A stretch of DNA of 64,000 bases from Trogon surrucura (GCA_020746105.1 CM036617.1:137915845-137979844), one strand, 5' to 3'; positions 12,380-25,532 are shown, counted from the first letter of the stretch. The notes: generated by a model from the letters alone, not told the origin. Translations and numbers: made by a program.

Positions 12380-12394
12380 CGACGGGTGCGAGAG

Positions 12395-12420
12395 AGGAGG
12401 AGGAGGAGGAGGAGGAGGAG
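12395..12420 (+). repeat. (GGA)n microsatellite
   Basis: An uninterrupted GGA repeat of about eight and a half units lies in the CpG island, within FGFR1OP2 intron 1. It is followed directly by a C run. Confidence 0.9.
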
Positions 12421-13322
12421 CCCCCCCCTCAGCTGCTGGCTGGGGCGGGCCGGGGCGAGTCCTGCCGCTCGGCTTTGCCGAGGGAGTCTTCGCCGGCCCT
12501 CACGTGCCCGCCTTGTCGCGGCAGGTGCGAGCGTCACGACAGGTGCCGGTATCGCGACAGTCGTGACTAGCGTCCCTCAGCAACCGTTCTCGCCGCGGCG
12601 ACAGCGGGGAGAGGAGGAGACGCTCGCTGAGAGGGAGCTGCCGCCGCCCCCCGGCCCCCTCCGTGACCCTCCCCTGGCCGGCGAGCGGCAGGGAAACCGC
12701 AGGGCTGCCTTGCCTCTAACTGGGCTGCAGCGGCGGCGTCGGTCGCGGGCTGGGCCTGCTCCCTGTGGGAGGTTTCATTGTTTGTGCTGTTGCTGCTGCT
12801 GGGAGCGGCGGCGGCTGCGTCTGCTCAGCCGTGCGAGACTCTCCTGTTACGCGGGGGGCTCTAAGGGACGTTTGCACCCAGCCTAAAACCTGTCGGGAGC
12901 CGCAGCGTGGTTCGGCGTTACAAAACCGGTAACTGTGGAGAAGGGGGGAAAAAAAAGTATGAGGCTATGGGAAAAGGTAGTTTTCAGGAAGGATATAAAA
13001 GGAAGAAGAGATAGACAACTGGAGGAAAGCTATAGCCGTGCAAAATTTTTTCGGGGGGGGGGGGTGTGTGTGTGTTTTTCGTGAGCAGCCAAGATTGATA
13101 ATGAAAGTAATTAGTGAATAGCAGGAAGTGACAGGAAATGAATACTTAGTAGCAGTATTGCTATGTTGTTTGAGTTGTTGCTTTTCCTACCTGTTGACAA
13201 GACTGCAGACTAACAAATGTATTTGCAACTGGGCATGTCTTGTAGGGTAGAGTTCAGGAATCATGAAGGTTAGCTACTATAGTCCTCATGCTCATAAAAA
13301 AACCCCTGAAACAGTAAGAATT

Positions 13323-13460
13323 AGAATCATAGAATTGTCCGTGTTGGAACGGACCTTAAAGACCACCTAGTTCCAACCCCCCTGCCATGGACAGGAACAT
13401 CCCCCACTAGATCAGGCTGCTCAGAGCCCCATCCAGCCTGGCCTTAAAAACTTCCAGGGA
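13323..13460 (-). mobile_element. CR1 LINE 3' end, reverse orientation
   Basis: AGAATCATAGAATTG marks the CR1 end. It is followed by the antisense CR1 blocks TTCCAACCCCCCTGCCATGG and CCATCCAGCCTGGCCTT. The copy is 5'-truncated and lies in FGFR1OP2 intron 1. Confidence 0.88.
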
Positions 13461-16084
13461 TCAAGGGATCAATTATATTTGATTAATTTGGGGTTTCTCT
13501 CCCCTACGTGTCCAGGTTAACTCACAGATTTAGGTCTATTTTAGGGTAAGGCAAAAGTGGTGGTTTTTTTTTACAAGCAGCCAGATGAGCAACTGGAGAG
13601 AATTTTAAATTCCAAGGATTTGGTCTTGCCCAAAGGAATCAAAATTTAGAGTCTCTATGAATTACCATGGTACAAATAACCATGAGTTGCCATGATACAA
13701 ATAACAAATCCTGGCTGAAAACAGGAGATGGCCTCTGGCCTGCTGAAGCTGCAGTCACTGCTAAATTTGCGTGCCACACAAGGCACACACGCTCCTCCCG
13801 CAACTCATTTGCTGTGAAAAAGAATGCTGATGGCTTTGCTACAAACGAGTTTCTTTTTGTCTTGTGTGGTTGGGTTGGGTCAAAATGAGAAAGTGCATGG
13901 GAGGATGAATGGGACTATGTTTAGAAACTTATATTGATGCATACAAATTATCAGAGGTGTTAACTGTTTTGTAGTCTGAACTCCAAATGTATTCTAAGCT
14001 CATGGAGAGGCCTGAGAGGCTTTGTTTATACTGGCCAGAGAATTCATGACTCATGAATTGGGTTAAACACTTCTCTTCAAATTCTCCTCAAATATGAATA
14101 TGGTTAAATCAATTTCTGTAACAATTTATCCAGCTTGTGTGGAAGATCATCTTTTGTCTGATACGGCTGTAGTCCGGTAAGAATCTGAGACCAGAACTGA
14201 AACGAAGAATGAGCAAGAAAAGTAGATCCTTAAAAACAATGCAGCATGATTCCTTTCTCCATAATATTAAAAAGAGCTCAAATTGCAAAAACAGTGAATA
14301 AATCAACTAAATGTGATAACACAGCAGTCTGATAAAGGACTTGATAGCTCAAATACATGTATACATTATATGGAAATTAAAATGAAAACTATAGTTGATA
14401 AACAGGAAGGAATTAACATTATGAATGTCTATTAGGAAACCTGTAGGTGCCAAAATGTTGATGCCTTTACTAACACATGGATCACAGAAAACACAGGTTA
14501 AAACAGTTGTGCTCTATGTGTGCAAGTCTCGGACTTTCTGTGATGGTAGGGTCCCTGAAAGACCCTCTGCACAAAAAAGGTGAACTAAATGCTTTTGTAT
14601 TAAATGTGTTCCTCAAAGCAGAGGGAGCAGCTGACAGAATTGGCATATTAAAATGTTTTTGAGAGGTTAGACCTTGCAGGATTTTCTGGGTACATGAGAG
14701 CTCTTCAAAGAGAACATTCCAAACTCTGCTGCTCTCTTGCTTAGTTTCTCTCACCTTAATGCATGAGGGTGGGATATTCCTGCTATGCTTGTAAATCTTT
14801 TGAGGGCAATAGTGGAATTTCTGGTGTTTGAAGTACCTTTATTTCTACTACTTACCTGGGGCATTGGGAAAAGATCAGCTGAGGAAAAGGTGAGGATTCT
14901 TTTAAGCATGTCTTAAATATCCTAGGCTATGATTTGTAAAAGTACGTAAGAAATTTAGAAAATCAACTTGGAGCACTTTTTTTCCTGTAGCTCAGGAAAG
15001 GCTCACTGACCTTTCATGCTTACAAAAATACCTCCTTTAGCAAACTGCCTGGCTGAGAAATGGATTTAGTTGATTCTTTCAGTACCTTAGAAAGTTTCCT
15101 GAAACAAATATTAAGTCTTGAATCAATAAGGCTCATAACTAATAAGCCTCTACCATTGGTGTCTGATTGCTGAAGTGCAAGGGTTCCTAAAAGAAAACAA
15201 AAGCTTAGCCAGAAAATCTTTGTCTTTAAACAGTCTCTTAAACATAAGTATGAAAAGGCTCAATGTAAATGCTAGTATTTTGGAAATGCTAGTATGTACA
15301 AGCAGTTTGCAAGTTTAGCAATTCTAGCAATAGCTAATTTCTATCAACAACTACTGTAATTAGAAGGCTGGTATTTTAACAAGGGAGTCAGTTCCTTTTC
15401 TTAGGTAGGTTGCTGTCTTTCTCTATCCTGTTGAAAATTTTTGTTTCATTCCATGCAGTGATGCTTGTGTTCATTTACAGACATGAAGAAAACACAAGAC
15501 TTTAGTTTTCCAAATTTGCCCTGAATAATTTTCTCTGCTGTCCTTTTGAGCTGTTCCTTCTCAGCTGATTTAATTAATCAAAATTTTCCAGCCCACTGTA
15601 GTACTTTGGCATCTCTTTTGTGCTACATTTATACTTCTCACATATCTTGAAGTATATCTGACTAGTCAGAGGGCACATTAAAAAAAAAAGTATTGAAAAA
15701 TGAAATAGATAATGTAATTTTTTTCCTCTGCTACTTACAGAAGGACATGCACTGCTCAATCTCCATATGTTCCATAGTCCTCCTTTTGCACTTAATATAT
15801 TGATACTCTTCTCACAACACAAAGTTTACTTTCATTTCCTTCCTCTGATACATGGTATCAACAGTAATTAAAAAGGAGGAAAGGGAAAGGCAGACTTTAT
15901 GGAATTCTTGAGATAAATTTTTTCCACTCCTAAAAAACAACAAAATGTCTGGATGTTTCTGAGGGAAAGGTTGTATCCAGCTACTTTAGAGTAAAAAAAA
16001 TAATAAATATATATATATCATGTAGAAAGCTGTTTGCTCTATAGCAAACAGGTGATGTGAAAATAATATATTTCTAATTTTTAG

Positions 16085-16221
16085 AAATGAGTTGCACGAT
16101 TGAAAAGGCCTTAGCAGATGCAAAAGCACTGGTGGAACGGCTAAGGGAACATGACAACGCAGCAGAAGCTCTTATTGAACAGACTACAGCTCTTAACAAG
16201 CGGGTTGAAGCAATGAAACAG
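16085..16221 (+). CDS. FGFR1OP2: FGFR1OP2 first coding exon (residues 1-45)
   Basis: The acceptor is TTTTTAG at 16084. Two leader bases precede ATG at 16087. The exon ends GAAGCAATGAAACAG before a GTTTGT donor. The frame stays open past the donor for another 17 codons, which is intron read-through and not protein. Confidence 0.96.
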
Positions 16222-19200
16222 GTTTGTTTTCCAACTTTGTTTACTCTATTAAAAAAACAACTTGGAAACGCATAATTTAAAATCATTTGCTACTATATAA
16301 TGTATAATCAGTATGTTATTTGGTTAATCCTTTAATGCCATACTAAGTATTTTCATTATAGGTGGGACTATGATCTAAAAATAGGTTGTTTATACATTTA
16401 GTTTGATCCTGTGAAGAAGTTTTCTCTGTTAATCTAGCTTAAATATTAAAAACTAGATTTATTTCAAGAACACTAGTAGAACTGGGTTGGTATCTTATAC
16501 ACTGTTGGGTGCAGTGTTGTGCTTTCCTCTTCGGTGAAATACTTGTTTTCTTAATTTCAACATGCATATTTAATCATACAGAGGCCCTTTTCGGTGTTGT
16601 TCTGTTCAGAACACTGAATCTTGTCACTGTCTCCTTTTGTTACAAAGTAGCTTCTTAGGCTTTTTTGCAATCATTTCCATTCTGAAGTGAAGCTATTGAA
16701 GGCACGTTGTTAGATTGAGTGTGCCTTTCACTAGAGAACTTCTGCAAAAACATAAAGATGGGTGACTTTCCATACGGGAGTTCATCCTGTCATTTTAATA
16801 GAAAAAAAGGATGTATTAATAGGCTTGGAAAATGACAAAACCCTGCATATGCTTCATCCCTATAAAACTAGTCATGCAGAGGCTTCATAACTTCAATTCG
16901 AGAGTATTCAATTTACCCATTTGTTGAGAGTCAGGCCCCATTCAGGTCTGTGTGACTTGTACCCATACAGCCTTGTGGTTTAAGGTATTGGGAAGCCACA
17001 GTAAATATCTAGAGGTTAATACCTCATGGTTTTCTTTACCATATGTATATCAGTTTTAAATTACTTGATGGTGAATTTGACCTGCCTTAACTGAGGGTTA
17101 AATACTGCCCACTACACACACTTGAGGTATGAAACTTGTTTAAAAACAAAGGTGCTACTTTTGTGTCTCTAAAGGGCAGTATGTTAGCATCACCTTCAGA
17201 AAGTGGGGTTTTTTATACTGTGGAAAAACCAGCATTAACTTGCTGGTTAAAGACTTTGACAGTAGAACTGGTCCTTTGTGACTTGCTGAGTAACGCTTGC
17301 CTTCAGTTACTCAAATATTTATGTTGAGACTGTGTTATGTGTGTCTTTTCTTTTTTTTTTAACTAGTACCAGGAAGAGATTCAAGAGCTCAATGAAGTAG
17401 CAAGACATCGCCCTCGGTCTACATTAGTGATGGGTATCCAACAAGAAAACAGACAGATTAGGGAATTGCAACAAGAAAATAAAGGTAAAACATGAATCTT
17501 CTATCCTTTTCAAGTTCCAGCTTGCACCACTGAATCAGTGAGAATTTCACCACTGATCTATTCTAAAAAAAAAAAAAAAAAACTGTTGTAGAATTTTTTC
17601 CTTATGATCTCAATTTGTCAGTTCAACTGATCATAATGCTATCTAATAAGTAGTCCTAATGTCCAACCACTGGGACTATGATTAACAAAAAGAGAGTGTT
17701 GTGGGAAATTTCCTCTCTGATGTTCAGCACAAGTGAGGAGATAAACAGAACTTAATTTTGCAGTACAGGTGTCTGTTTGGAACCATGTTTTCCCACTACA
17801 AAAAAATAACTAATTTAGGAGCAGTCAGAACAAGTAGTAGTATAACTGCAGTAGTAGAATTCCAGGAGGAATTCTCTACACTAGGAGATGCTGTTCCTCC
17901 TGGAACACCTTAGGTATTCTAACAGTCATATTCAGCAAAGGATTCAGTGATCTCAGTTCATATGAATCTTATCTCAGGGGTTATTTTGTCCTTTGACTTA
18001 TTTAGGACATGAGCATTTTTTAACTCTTACATTACCAAGCTGCAGATTAAAACAGATCTGTAAACTTCTTTCTAGCCTTTGTACAGCGCTGTTTGTAGTG
18101 GCTAAAGACCCTCAGCTGTACTCAAGATGGCTTATGTTAACTAAAGGGACTTACTATGAAGTCATATTAACAAAAGACCTTCTGTTTCTGACTGAACAAG
18201 AATTTCCCCAGGGCAGTCACCACTGGAGGCATTTGCAGAGCCTACAGAGTTTTAGGGTGCAAGGAGAGGTGACCCTCAGTTAAGGGCTTATTTTGTTTTT
18301 CTCAAGCTGAAGTTCTTTTGCATTTTATTTCAGTTCTCTGTTTAACCGATTTTAAAATTATGTTGGTAGAATTACGCACATCTCTTGAAGAACATCAGTC
18401 TGCTTTGGAACTCATAATGAGCAAGTACAGAGAACAGATGTTTAGGTTGCTTATGGCGAGCAAAAAGGATGATCCGAGTATAATAATGAAGTTAAAAGAG
18501 CAACATTCCAAGGTAATAACTTCATTGGTTTTTGCCTTTGTTTTTTCTAGTTAACACTTAAGTTAATTTGTAGTGGATCAGTTCAAAGCTTAGATTGTCT
18601 CAGTTTTTATATCATGGCACTAGTAATTTCTAATTTTTATAATCCAGTCCATGAAACACAAACAGAAAACTCAAGCAGTTGACTAAGTCAACCATACTAG
18701 CTTCTCATTTATTTAAGCTTTTAACAAGTAGCATTTCATTACTGTATCTACTTAATTTACTTTTGGTTTGGTCCTTAAAATGACTGCCCTATTATGCTTT
18801 CAGATGTCACAGATCTCAGTCGTATTCAGACATTTAGACTGGTTTGAACTTGTCTTGTGACTCCAACAAATGATTAATAAACCTGTGTATACTGAGAGAG
18901 TAGGAAGAGCAACGTTTTTAAATTCAATATTAATTCTTTTTTTTTTTCCCCTAAATACCATAAATTTCAAAAAAATGTTTTAAAAGCTCCTTTGAATATT
19001 GACTCATATTCCCACCTGAACTCTTGGTTCTTGTTTCAGTACTGATCAGGATCGCTAAGTAGAATCCAGGGCAGCCTGAGATGCTTAAAGGGTTGTGAAA
19101 GTTGCTGGGATAGCTGTGCTCCATCTTAGTTTTTGAAAACTAGAAAAGCAAAATGCTATTAAGCTACTTTTTTTGTAAACTGTCACATATTAGGTATATG

Positions 19201-22200
19201 TGAGTGTCTAGCTTCATACAGGATTAACATATGTTTTCATAACATTAATACAGTTTAGGCTTTTATGTATTTTCAGGAAAATTAATTATTCTAGGTCACT
19301 AACAGATCTAAAATGGAGCTTTCTAACAAAGTATTTTATTATATTTGAAATAATATGTAATCATCAGAAAGCAGTATAACTGCACGGACATTAGTCTGAA
19401 GCGTTTAATAATCTTTGACCTCAACAAACTAAGTCTGCCAAGCAGGTCTGCATACCTGGAAAACTAGGTTTAAGAATTTGGTGTTTTCTTATCTCTTTAC
19501 AAATTCATGTCTTAATTAGTGCCACTGAAATCAACGGGACTACTTAGATTAGTATGAAAACATGCACTGGACTAGAACTGTATCTTTAATATAAAAATAT
19601 TAAAAAATGGCAGCTATATATCCCTTTCAAAATTTACCTTAGCATATAGTATAGCATATTTTAGAGCCTCAGGAGTACCAAGACAAGACGGTAAACTGAT
19701 ATCTGTCTTGAAATGGACTTTGAAATTTCATTTAGAAATACTTCTATAGGTTAAAATGTTGGGGTATTAAAAAAAAATAAAATAATAGATCTAGGGCTTC
19801 AACATTTTATTCTTTTGTCATCAGATTTAACCAAGAGTATTACCTTTAATCCGACCCTTATGTGGAGTTTCATTACTTTTTCTTCTGATCAGCCTTCACA
19901 TTCAGTAAGATTGAACAATCTTGAAGCAGTTTTTAAATACTGCTTGTTAAAAAAAAAAAAAATCCATCGCACCTAAGCAATTAATCTTGCTGTTGCCAGT
20001 AACTGCTGTTTTCTAAAGTGACAGTTACTAAACTTTAGTACCCATTTACAAAAGATTATTATAAGATCATGGATTTCTGCAGATCAACAAATCTTTAAAT
20101 ACAAAAACAATTTTTTAGCAGAGAGATACACATCAATACATACATATGAAGGAGAAAAGTGTGTGTTGCTAGTAATGACCCTGATCTACGTGTGCTGTTT
20201 CAATTTGCTCAGCTGAAACAAGGTCTAAAAACATCTCTGGCTTTTCTTTTTTTGTCTCCAGAGAAAAAACAAAAACAATGTATAGCAAAAAAAAAAAAGA
20301 GATACAAGGAGTGTTCAGAGATGTTTGAGGCTATGTTCATAAAGAAACACTTTCATTGCATTCTTTGGCATTATGGGATCTAAGCTCTACACATCTGCCT
20401 TCTGGAGTAGAACGTTACAGTTTCGTGTTGACATCTGATCTAATGTTAGTGACCTTGGAACAGGCCCTAATCGTATTGATCAAGAGGCCACATAAGCTGG
20501 CAAAATAGTAAGTAGGAAGGACAGCAGTACATCTAAAATCCACTAACTCCTTCCCAGCCCTTCTCAAGGGTACAATTTTGCCAACTCATTCTCACTGACC
20601 ACAGCTTCCTTTCAAGCTAAATTTGTTTTTCATTGAAAAAAAAAAATTAATCACCTTCACTGGAAACTGAGAAGAAAATGATAAACTTAGAGTAAGTTCT
20701 ACCCCCACGCACACCATATCCCCACCCCTGTGAGTAGGCAGTTAATGAGCTAAATGGTAGCTTTTGCAATTGGAATGGCAGAGGAAAGGATAGAAAGGGC
20801 TGATGTTCATTCTAGTAAAGTACATTTGTTTTGGTCAGATAAAGTTTATGTTTTCAAGTGAGGCAGTTCTTTATGTTAGTTTAATAATTTCTGGTAGTTT
20901 AAAGGCAAGCTGATCCTTCTCTGGCAGAGGGGTTGGACTAGATGATCTCCAGAGATCCCTTCCAACCCCTGCCATTCTGTGATCATCTGCTAGATGTATG
21001 GACCTCCAGTCAAACTTAAAGGTGGCATTTAACTTTAGTCTATATTGTTCTTTGCTTCAGCCCTACTGTTCTATTTTTCTCCAGTATTAGTAACCCTTGT
21101 GAATTTTGTCCAAAGGTCAGGTCAGACATGGATAGGCTGGTATAATAGTAGAGTGGAAATAAAAGACAAGTTGAGGAAAAGACAATGACAAATAAAAACC
21201 TCTGGAAATACCATTAAAGTATTTGTCCTAGCTGAACAGCAATGAATGCCAAAGGCATAGGATCTTTATCTAGAACTGCAGGTTGGCCAGCAAGAAAATA
21301 AACCATCACCCAAACTAACAAGGTCCAGGTAAGGGATCACAGATCACTTCTCTGCTGACAGGGAAGGTTATCTAAAATCCAGCTTCCTTGCAAAGGCTGT
21401 TATATCTACATTAATGGCTCCTATCATTCCACTCCTGGTACTGGAACAGAACAAGAGCATAACAAATTACTGCTCTTTTTCGTCTCCCTCCTTGAATCTT
21501 TAAGTGAGATATGGTAGTTTTTTATAATAGGAAAGTGCCCTATGAGCATTACGGAACAGACACAAAGAAGCCAGTCAAAACACAAAAGCTTTGGTTACAG
21601 TTTAGCAAGGACAAGGAGCTCTGAGGTCCTGATGCCAAATAAGCTGGAATTGCAGTCAAGCAGAAGTATCTAAAAAAGAGCAAAGGACGGATCTGGATCC
21701 AAATTTCTAAATAAATGAGGCAGTAAGGATGACCACTTCACTTGGTCTGGAGAGATAAATGCCTACCCCTAGGCTGGTACCGGCTGTGCCAGACTTGGGA
21801 TCAGGTTTCAAACCCTTCAAAGGGAGGGAATGTCGAGTACCTTTCTGCTCTTAGAGGGGTTTAGTCTTTCTGCATATCCAAAATTAAGTCCATCAGTTTC
21901 TGCAACACAGGAAGGTCCTGTCAGATCAAGCCCACAGCAAACATGTAGCTGTCTGGAACATGTAGAAGCTCTGGAAGACATTAATTTAAACATACTTTTT
22001 AAATATAAAAGTCTGATAAAAAGGATCACTGTGTGGCAAACTAGGTTTATTTAAGTGAACAGGACAGCAGTGGCTGCTCATTCTGTTAAGTTTCAGAGTT
22101 TGTTTTCTGAAATTTAGGTCTGTGTTCACACTTTAAGTCGTACAGCAGTTAAAATGCACATTTAATCCTTTGCTTATTTTTAATAATGCCAAAAATATAT

Positions 22201-23275
22201 TCCTAAAGCTGGCATTGTTTGATTTTTACATCTTAGGAGCTGCAAGTGCATGTGGACCAAATTACAGAAATGGCAGCAGTAATGAGAAAAGCCATTGAAA
22301 TTGATGAAAAGCATGGCTGTAAAGAGCAAGAACGTATCATTCAGCTTGAGGTAAGTATGACATCAAACCAGCAATGGCACAAATAGCAAGGCAATAAATG
22401 TTATCACAGTTATTTATATTAAGTATCTCTTGTGGGTTACTGTATCAGTCACACTGCTATTTTGTTCCACCTTCCTTGTTGGAGGATTGTACCTACTATT
22501 TTCCCCACTACAGCTTACCCTCAAGTCTTACACTGGGGATACTTCATCACCACAGATGAGTGGTTTGTATTTGTGTACTGGCTTAAGCTTTCTCTTTTTT
22601 TGAAGTCCCTGTGAATGTAGCAAAAAGCTAGGAAATCCTACAAATTCATCCTAATAAGACACTAGGATGCAAATACTAATACACACACCTTTGGGTTTTA
22701 AATACTACTTTTTTTTATATAGATTATAATAATTCTGTGCCTTTGGGGGGATTCTCAGTTGTTTATCACTGGAAAATCAACACCATTACTCTTTGATTAG
22801 GTGCCAGCATGCAGTTCATTATGGGACAAAGTGTGTGAAAAGAACAGGATTTTTTTTTTTTTTAACTGAAACATTTGAATTTAATTACCCTTTTCTTACC
22901 CATCTTTATGTTTTGGGCTTTTTTTTTTTTTTAATGCCTAGTGCCCATTCGGGAGAGAAGAGTATCAGAAACCAAATGTTTTTAGTTTTAGAAGATAACA
23001 GCACTACCTGACTGCAAATCAGTATTTTAATCCTTATACAGTATGTCTGGCATACAGCAGAGGAGAAGTTATTAATGTAGCTATCTTGACTTCTTTCTGG
23101 AGTTCTGTTACATGCTTTTTTCTTTCTCCGGTTGTAGCAAGAAAACAAAGGCTTAAGAGAAATCCTTCAAATAACTAGAGAATCTTTTCTGAACCTCAAG
23201 AAAGAAGATGCATCAGAGAGCACATCTCTGTCGGGATTAGTAACAAGCAGTGATTTGAGCCTGAGAAAAAGCTAA
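16087..23275 (+). CDS. FGFR1OP2: FGFR1OP2, SIKE-family coiled-coil protein (short, 215-residue form)
   Basis: FGFR1OP2 (wound-inducible transcript 3.0) is a cytoplasmic coiled-coil protein of the SIKE family, associated with the STRIPAK phosphatase-kinase assembly. The exons 16087-16221, 17367-17484, 18370-18512, 22237-22350 and 23138-23275 join to 648 bases. Landmarks are [80 protein letters not shown] and the end SSDLSLRKS. Most of it is heptad-rich coiled coil. The exon with the start codon begins two bases upstream of the ATG, so a non-coding leader exon is required, and it is seen ending at 12225. The human long form (253 residues, from memory) has 38 extra residues after EQHSK. I could not find that exon in the 18513-22236 intron, so only the short form is encoded as far as I can see. 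The gene shares its promoter with INTS13. Confidence 0.97.
17367..17484 (+). CDS. FGFR1OP2: FGFR1OP2 coding exon 2 (residues 46-85)
   Basis: The acceptor is AACTAG after a T-rich tract. The exon reads [20 protein letters not shown] to ELQQENK plus one base of glutamate 85. The donor is AAAG|GTAAAA. Confidence 0.96.
18370..18512 (+). CDS. FGFR1OP2: FGFR1OP2 coding exon 3 (residues 85-132)
   Basis: The exon completes glutamate 85 and reads [20 protein letters not shown] to LKEQHSK. The acceptor is GGTAG and the donor AAG|GTAATA. Confidence 0.96.
18513..22236 (+). other. Long FGFR1OP2 intron where the mammalian 38-codon exon is expected but not seen
   Basis: I looked in the plus frames for the conserved block after EQHSK (landmarks DMVHRN, GFFLDASRHILEAP and RRHLEANQN in mammals) and found no match. 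The intron otherwise holds one short CR1 tail and low-complexity A and T runs. Confidence 0.55.
20919..20985 (+). mobile_element. CR1 LINE 3' tail, short copy
   Basis: CTCTGGCAGAGGGGTTGGAC, GATGATCTCCAGAGATCCC and CATTCTGTGATC are the CR1 3' terminal blocks. The copy is only about 65 bases, in the FGFR1OP2 intron 18513-22236. Confidence 0.85.
22237..22350 (+). CDS. FGFR1OP2: FGFR1OP2 coding exon 4 (residues 133-170)
   Basis: This exon has 38 codons from [20 protein letters not shown] to QERIIQLE. The acceptor is TCTTAG and the donor GAG|GTAAGT. The phase joins EQHSK directly to ELQ, as in the short human isoform. Confidence 0.96.
23138..23275 (+). CDS. FGFR1OP2: FGFR1OP2 last coding exon (residues 171-215 and stop)
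   Basis: The acceptor is TTGTAG after a pyrimidine tract. The exon reads [20 protein letters not shown] to SDLSLRKS and stops with TAA at 23273. Confidence 0.96.
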   Translation, partial: QENKGLREILQITRESFLNLKKEDASESTSLSGLVTSSDLSLRKS

Positions 23276-25482
23276 AGACTATGGAAGTCAACAAGCTTCA
23301 ATTGCACACTTTACAGTTATCAGGGGTCACTTGTCAAGCACTTGTTACTGAATAGGGCACCAGCAAGCAAATACATCTGAAACTCCAGTGTAGTGGCTTT
23401 TATACTATTTAAAGTAAAGGCAGTATTCTACAAAAACCTTAGTGACAGATTAATTGCCATAGATCTAACTTCAGTAGGAAATGGATTAATGCACTTGCTG
23501 AAGTGGGAATTATTTTTATATGAATTCATTTTACACATAAAGGACAAGATTTCACATAATTTATATATGTTACTGCTCATACAAAGTTTTCAGTAAACCT
23601 ATTATATAATAAAGGTAAAGATCTAAAGTCTGGCAAATACGTAGTAACTTATCAGTATGCTTTGTGCATGATCCTCATACTTTTTCCTTTAAGTTTTTTA
23701 ATAAATTCTCATTTTGCAACAAACCTGTTTAATGGAAAGGGTACATAAGCAGCATGAAACATAAGGATTTCTGCTTTTTCACCACAGGGTATTCTGTTCA
23801 AGTACAAAGCCAATTGTTTAAATACATAAGCAATGCTTTTGCAGTTGCTCAATATTTGTTGGTTGTTTTGTCTTTTTTTTTTAATTGAACAGGATTCTTT
23901 ACAATATGTGTATTTGGTTTTTTCAAAATATGAAAAGAGCTTCTCCTGCTTTATTGCTTTCTGGAACACAGGTAACTTAATTCTGCCTTAGTTTTTACTT
24001 TTATGAGGAAAAAAACCAAATAGGTTCAGTTCTCTATAGATAAGCCACCACATTAGTCCCATCTATTTCCAGTTACTTGCCCAAACGTCACAACTGGTCA
24101 ATGGCAATCTGAAAACACCCAAACAGCAGCAACAGCAACAGCAAAAGCAAGGCAGTTGGGGGAAGGAGGAAGAAGCTCTATAGCAAAGCTGGCAGCCTGC
24201 ATGCTTGCAATCAACACTCTTGATTTTTTTCTTTCTTGAGCACTAGTGATCGGGAAGGTTTTTAGGTAAGTTTCAGGTATGCGGTATGTTTGCACTAGGA
24301 AAAATTTTAATATGCTACACTGCCAAACAGACTGCTCGCTTTTAATCCTCAAATACTTGCAGAAATGAAAAGAAATTGGCTTTCCTAGCTCAGAGCACAG
24401 CTTATATTGTACACAGATAGGACAGGAGTGCTACACATGACAGACTTGCAGTAAATAGGTGCCAAAATAATTCGTATTTGGCTTTTTTGTCAGACTACTG
24501 CTTCTCTGTCAAGGCAACAAGAACATTCTTAGTACTGATCATCTGTACCATCACTTTTTGTCCAGCCTGTTAACATAATCTTAATGTGAAAAGCATACTC
24601 AAAAGAAGTATAGTGAAAGCTTTCAGCCAGAGAAAACTAAATCTACAACTGCCACTCCCAGTTGAATGTTTTGGCTGTTTAATAATTTACCAAGCAAAAT
24701 GAGTTGAACTCCTCCTCTGAAATTAACCATGAATCAATTTTGATTTTAAGTTACAAAAGAATTAAACATAAAGCACTTTTAAATGTGTCAATTTTAAATA
24801 CAGCTTCCATTGAGTCAGTATAGCTTTGTCAAGGTTATTGCACCACAGGTCTAAGGGTGATCTTTCAGTGTCCAGTGAACTAATTTATAGGAAACTTAAT
24901 ATTTTTGTTCTGTTGTTTTCAGTTGCTGCCCTGCTTCCTATAGTGCTTTTAAAAGAAAAAAAAGTGATGGAAAAAGAATGTTTAGCAGAGACGATAAATT
25001 TTAGTTTTCAATTAACTAATACATCTGCTAGGCAATGCTGTTGAGAGGACAAATAAACTGAGCTCTCCAAATTTTCACAGCCTTTTTTAGAAGTGAAGAA
25101 ATTGCTACATCCTCTTTCCAGAACATCTTAGCTTGTTTCTAGGCTTAAGAATATATTGAGGACATTTGCATGCATGGGAAAAAAAAAAAAGTTTTAACCA
25201 TTTCCCACCTTGCTAAACACCTGGGGGGGAACTTTTTGGGGAACATTTTATCTCAAGTACAAAAATCTACATGTCTGCTATTCTTAGCTGTAAAACCTTG
25301 CCATTGCTTTTATAATTTAGATTTTGCATTTCTACTGTTGCTTGCAAACTGGTGACTTATCAGAAGCAACATGTTTGGTTTTTGATTTTTTTTTTCGATT
25401 GACTGTTTTGTTGTTGCAAACTTACGAGAAATTTTGGCTCTGTTAAGTTATTCTCTTTTTAGAAGCATCTTCTCAGCCATTG

Positions 25483-25532
25483 ACTGGTGTCAGAGGTGTT
25501 TCTATCCACTGGTGTCAGAGGCGTTTCTATCC
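25483..25532 (+). repeat. 25-bp tandem duplication in the FGFR1OP2 3' UTR
   Basis: Two adjacent 25-base copies differ at one position (GAGGTGTTT versus GAGGCGTTT). The unit starts ACTGGTGTCAGAGG. Confidence 0.9.

Larger units (their letters stand above)
11050..12900. promoter_or_regulatory. CpG-island bidirectional promoter of INTS13 (-) and FGFR1OP2 (+)
   Basis: This is a long GC- and CpG-dense island between two divergent genes. It carries three perfect TCTCGCGAGA palindromes, a CCAAT box (11979-11983), GC-box-like runs, a YY1-like GCCGCCATTT at 12149-12158, a CRE and an E-box. There is no TATA box. The FGFR1OP2 leader exon ends at 12225 with a clear donor. The probable INTS13 leader donor is at 11315-11314. 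Transcription probably starts in the roughly 300 bases around the palindromes; that position is inferred. Confidence 0.85.
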
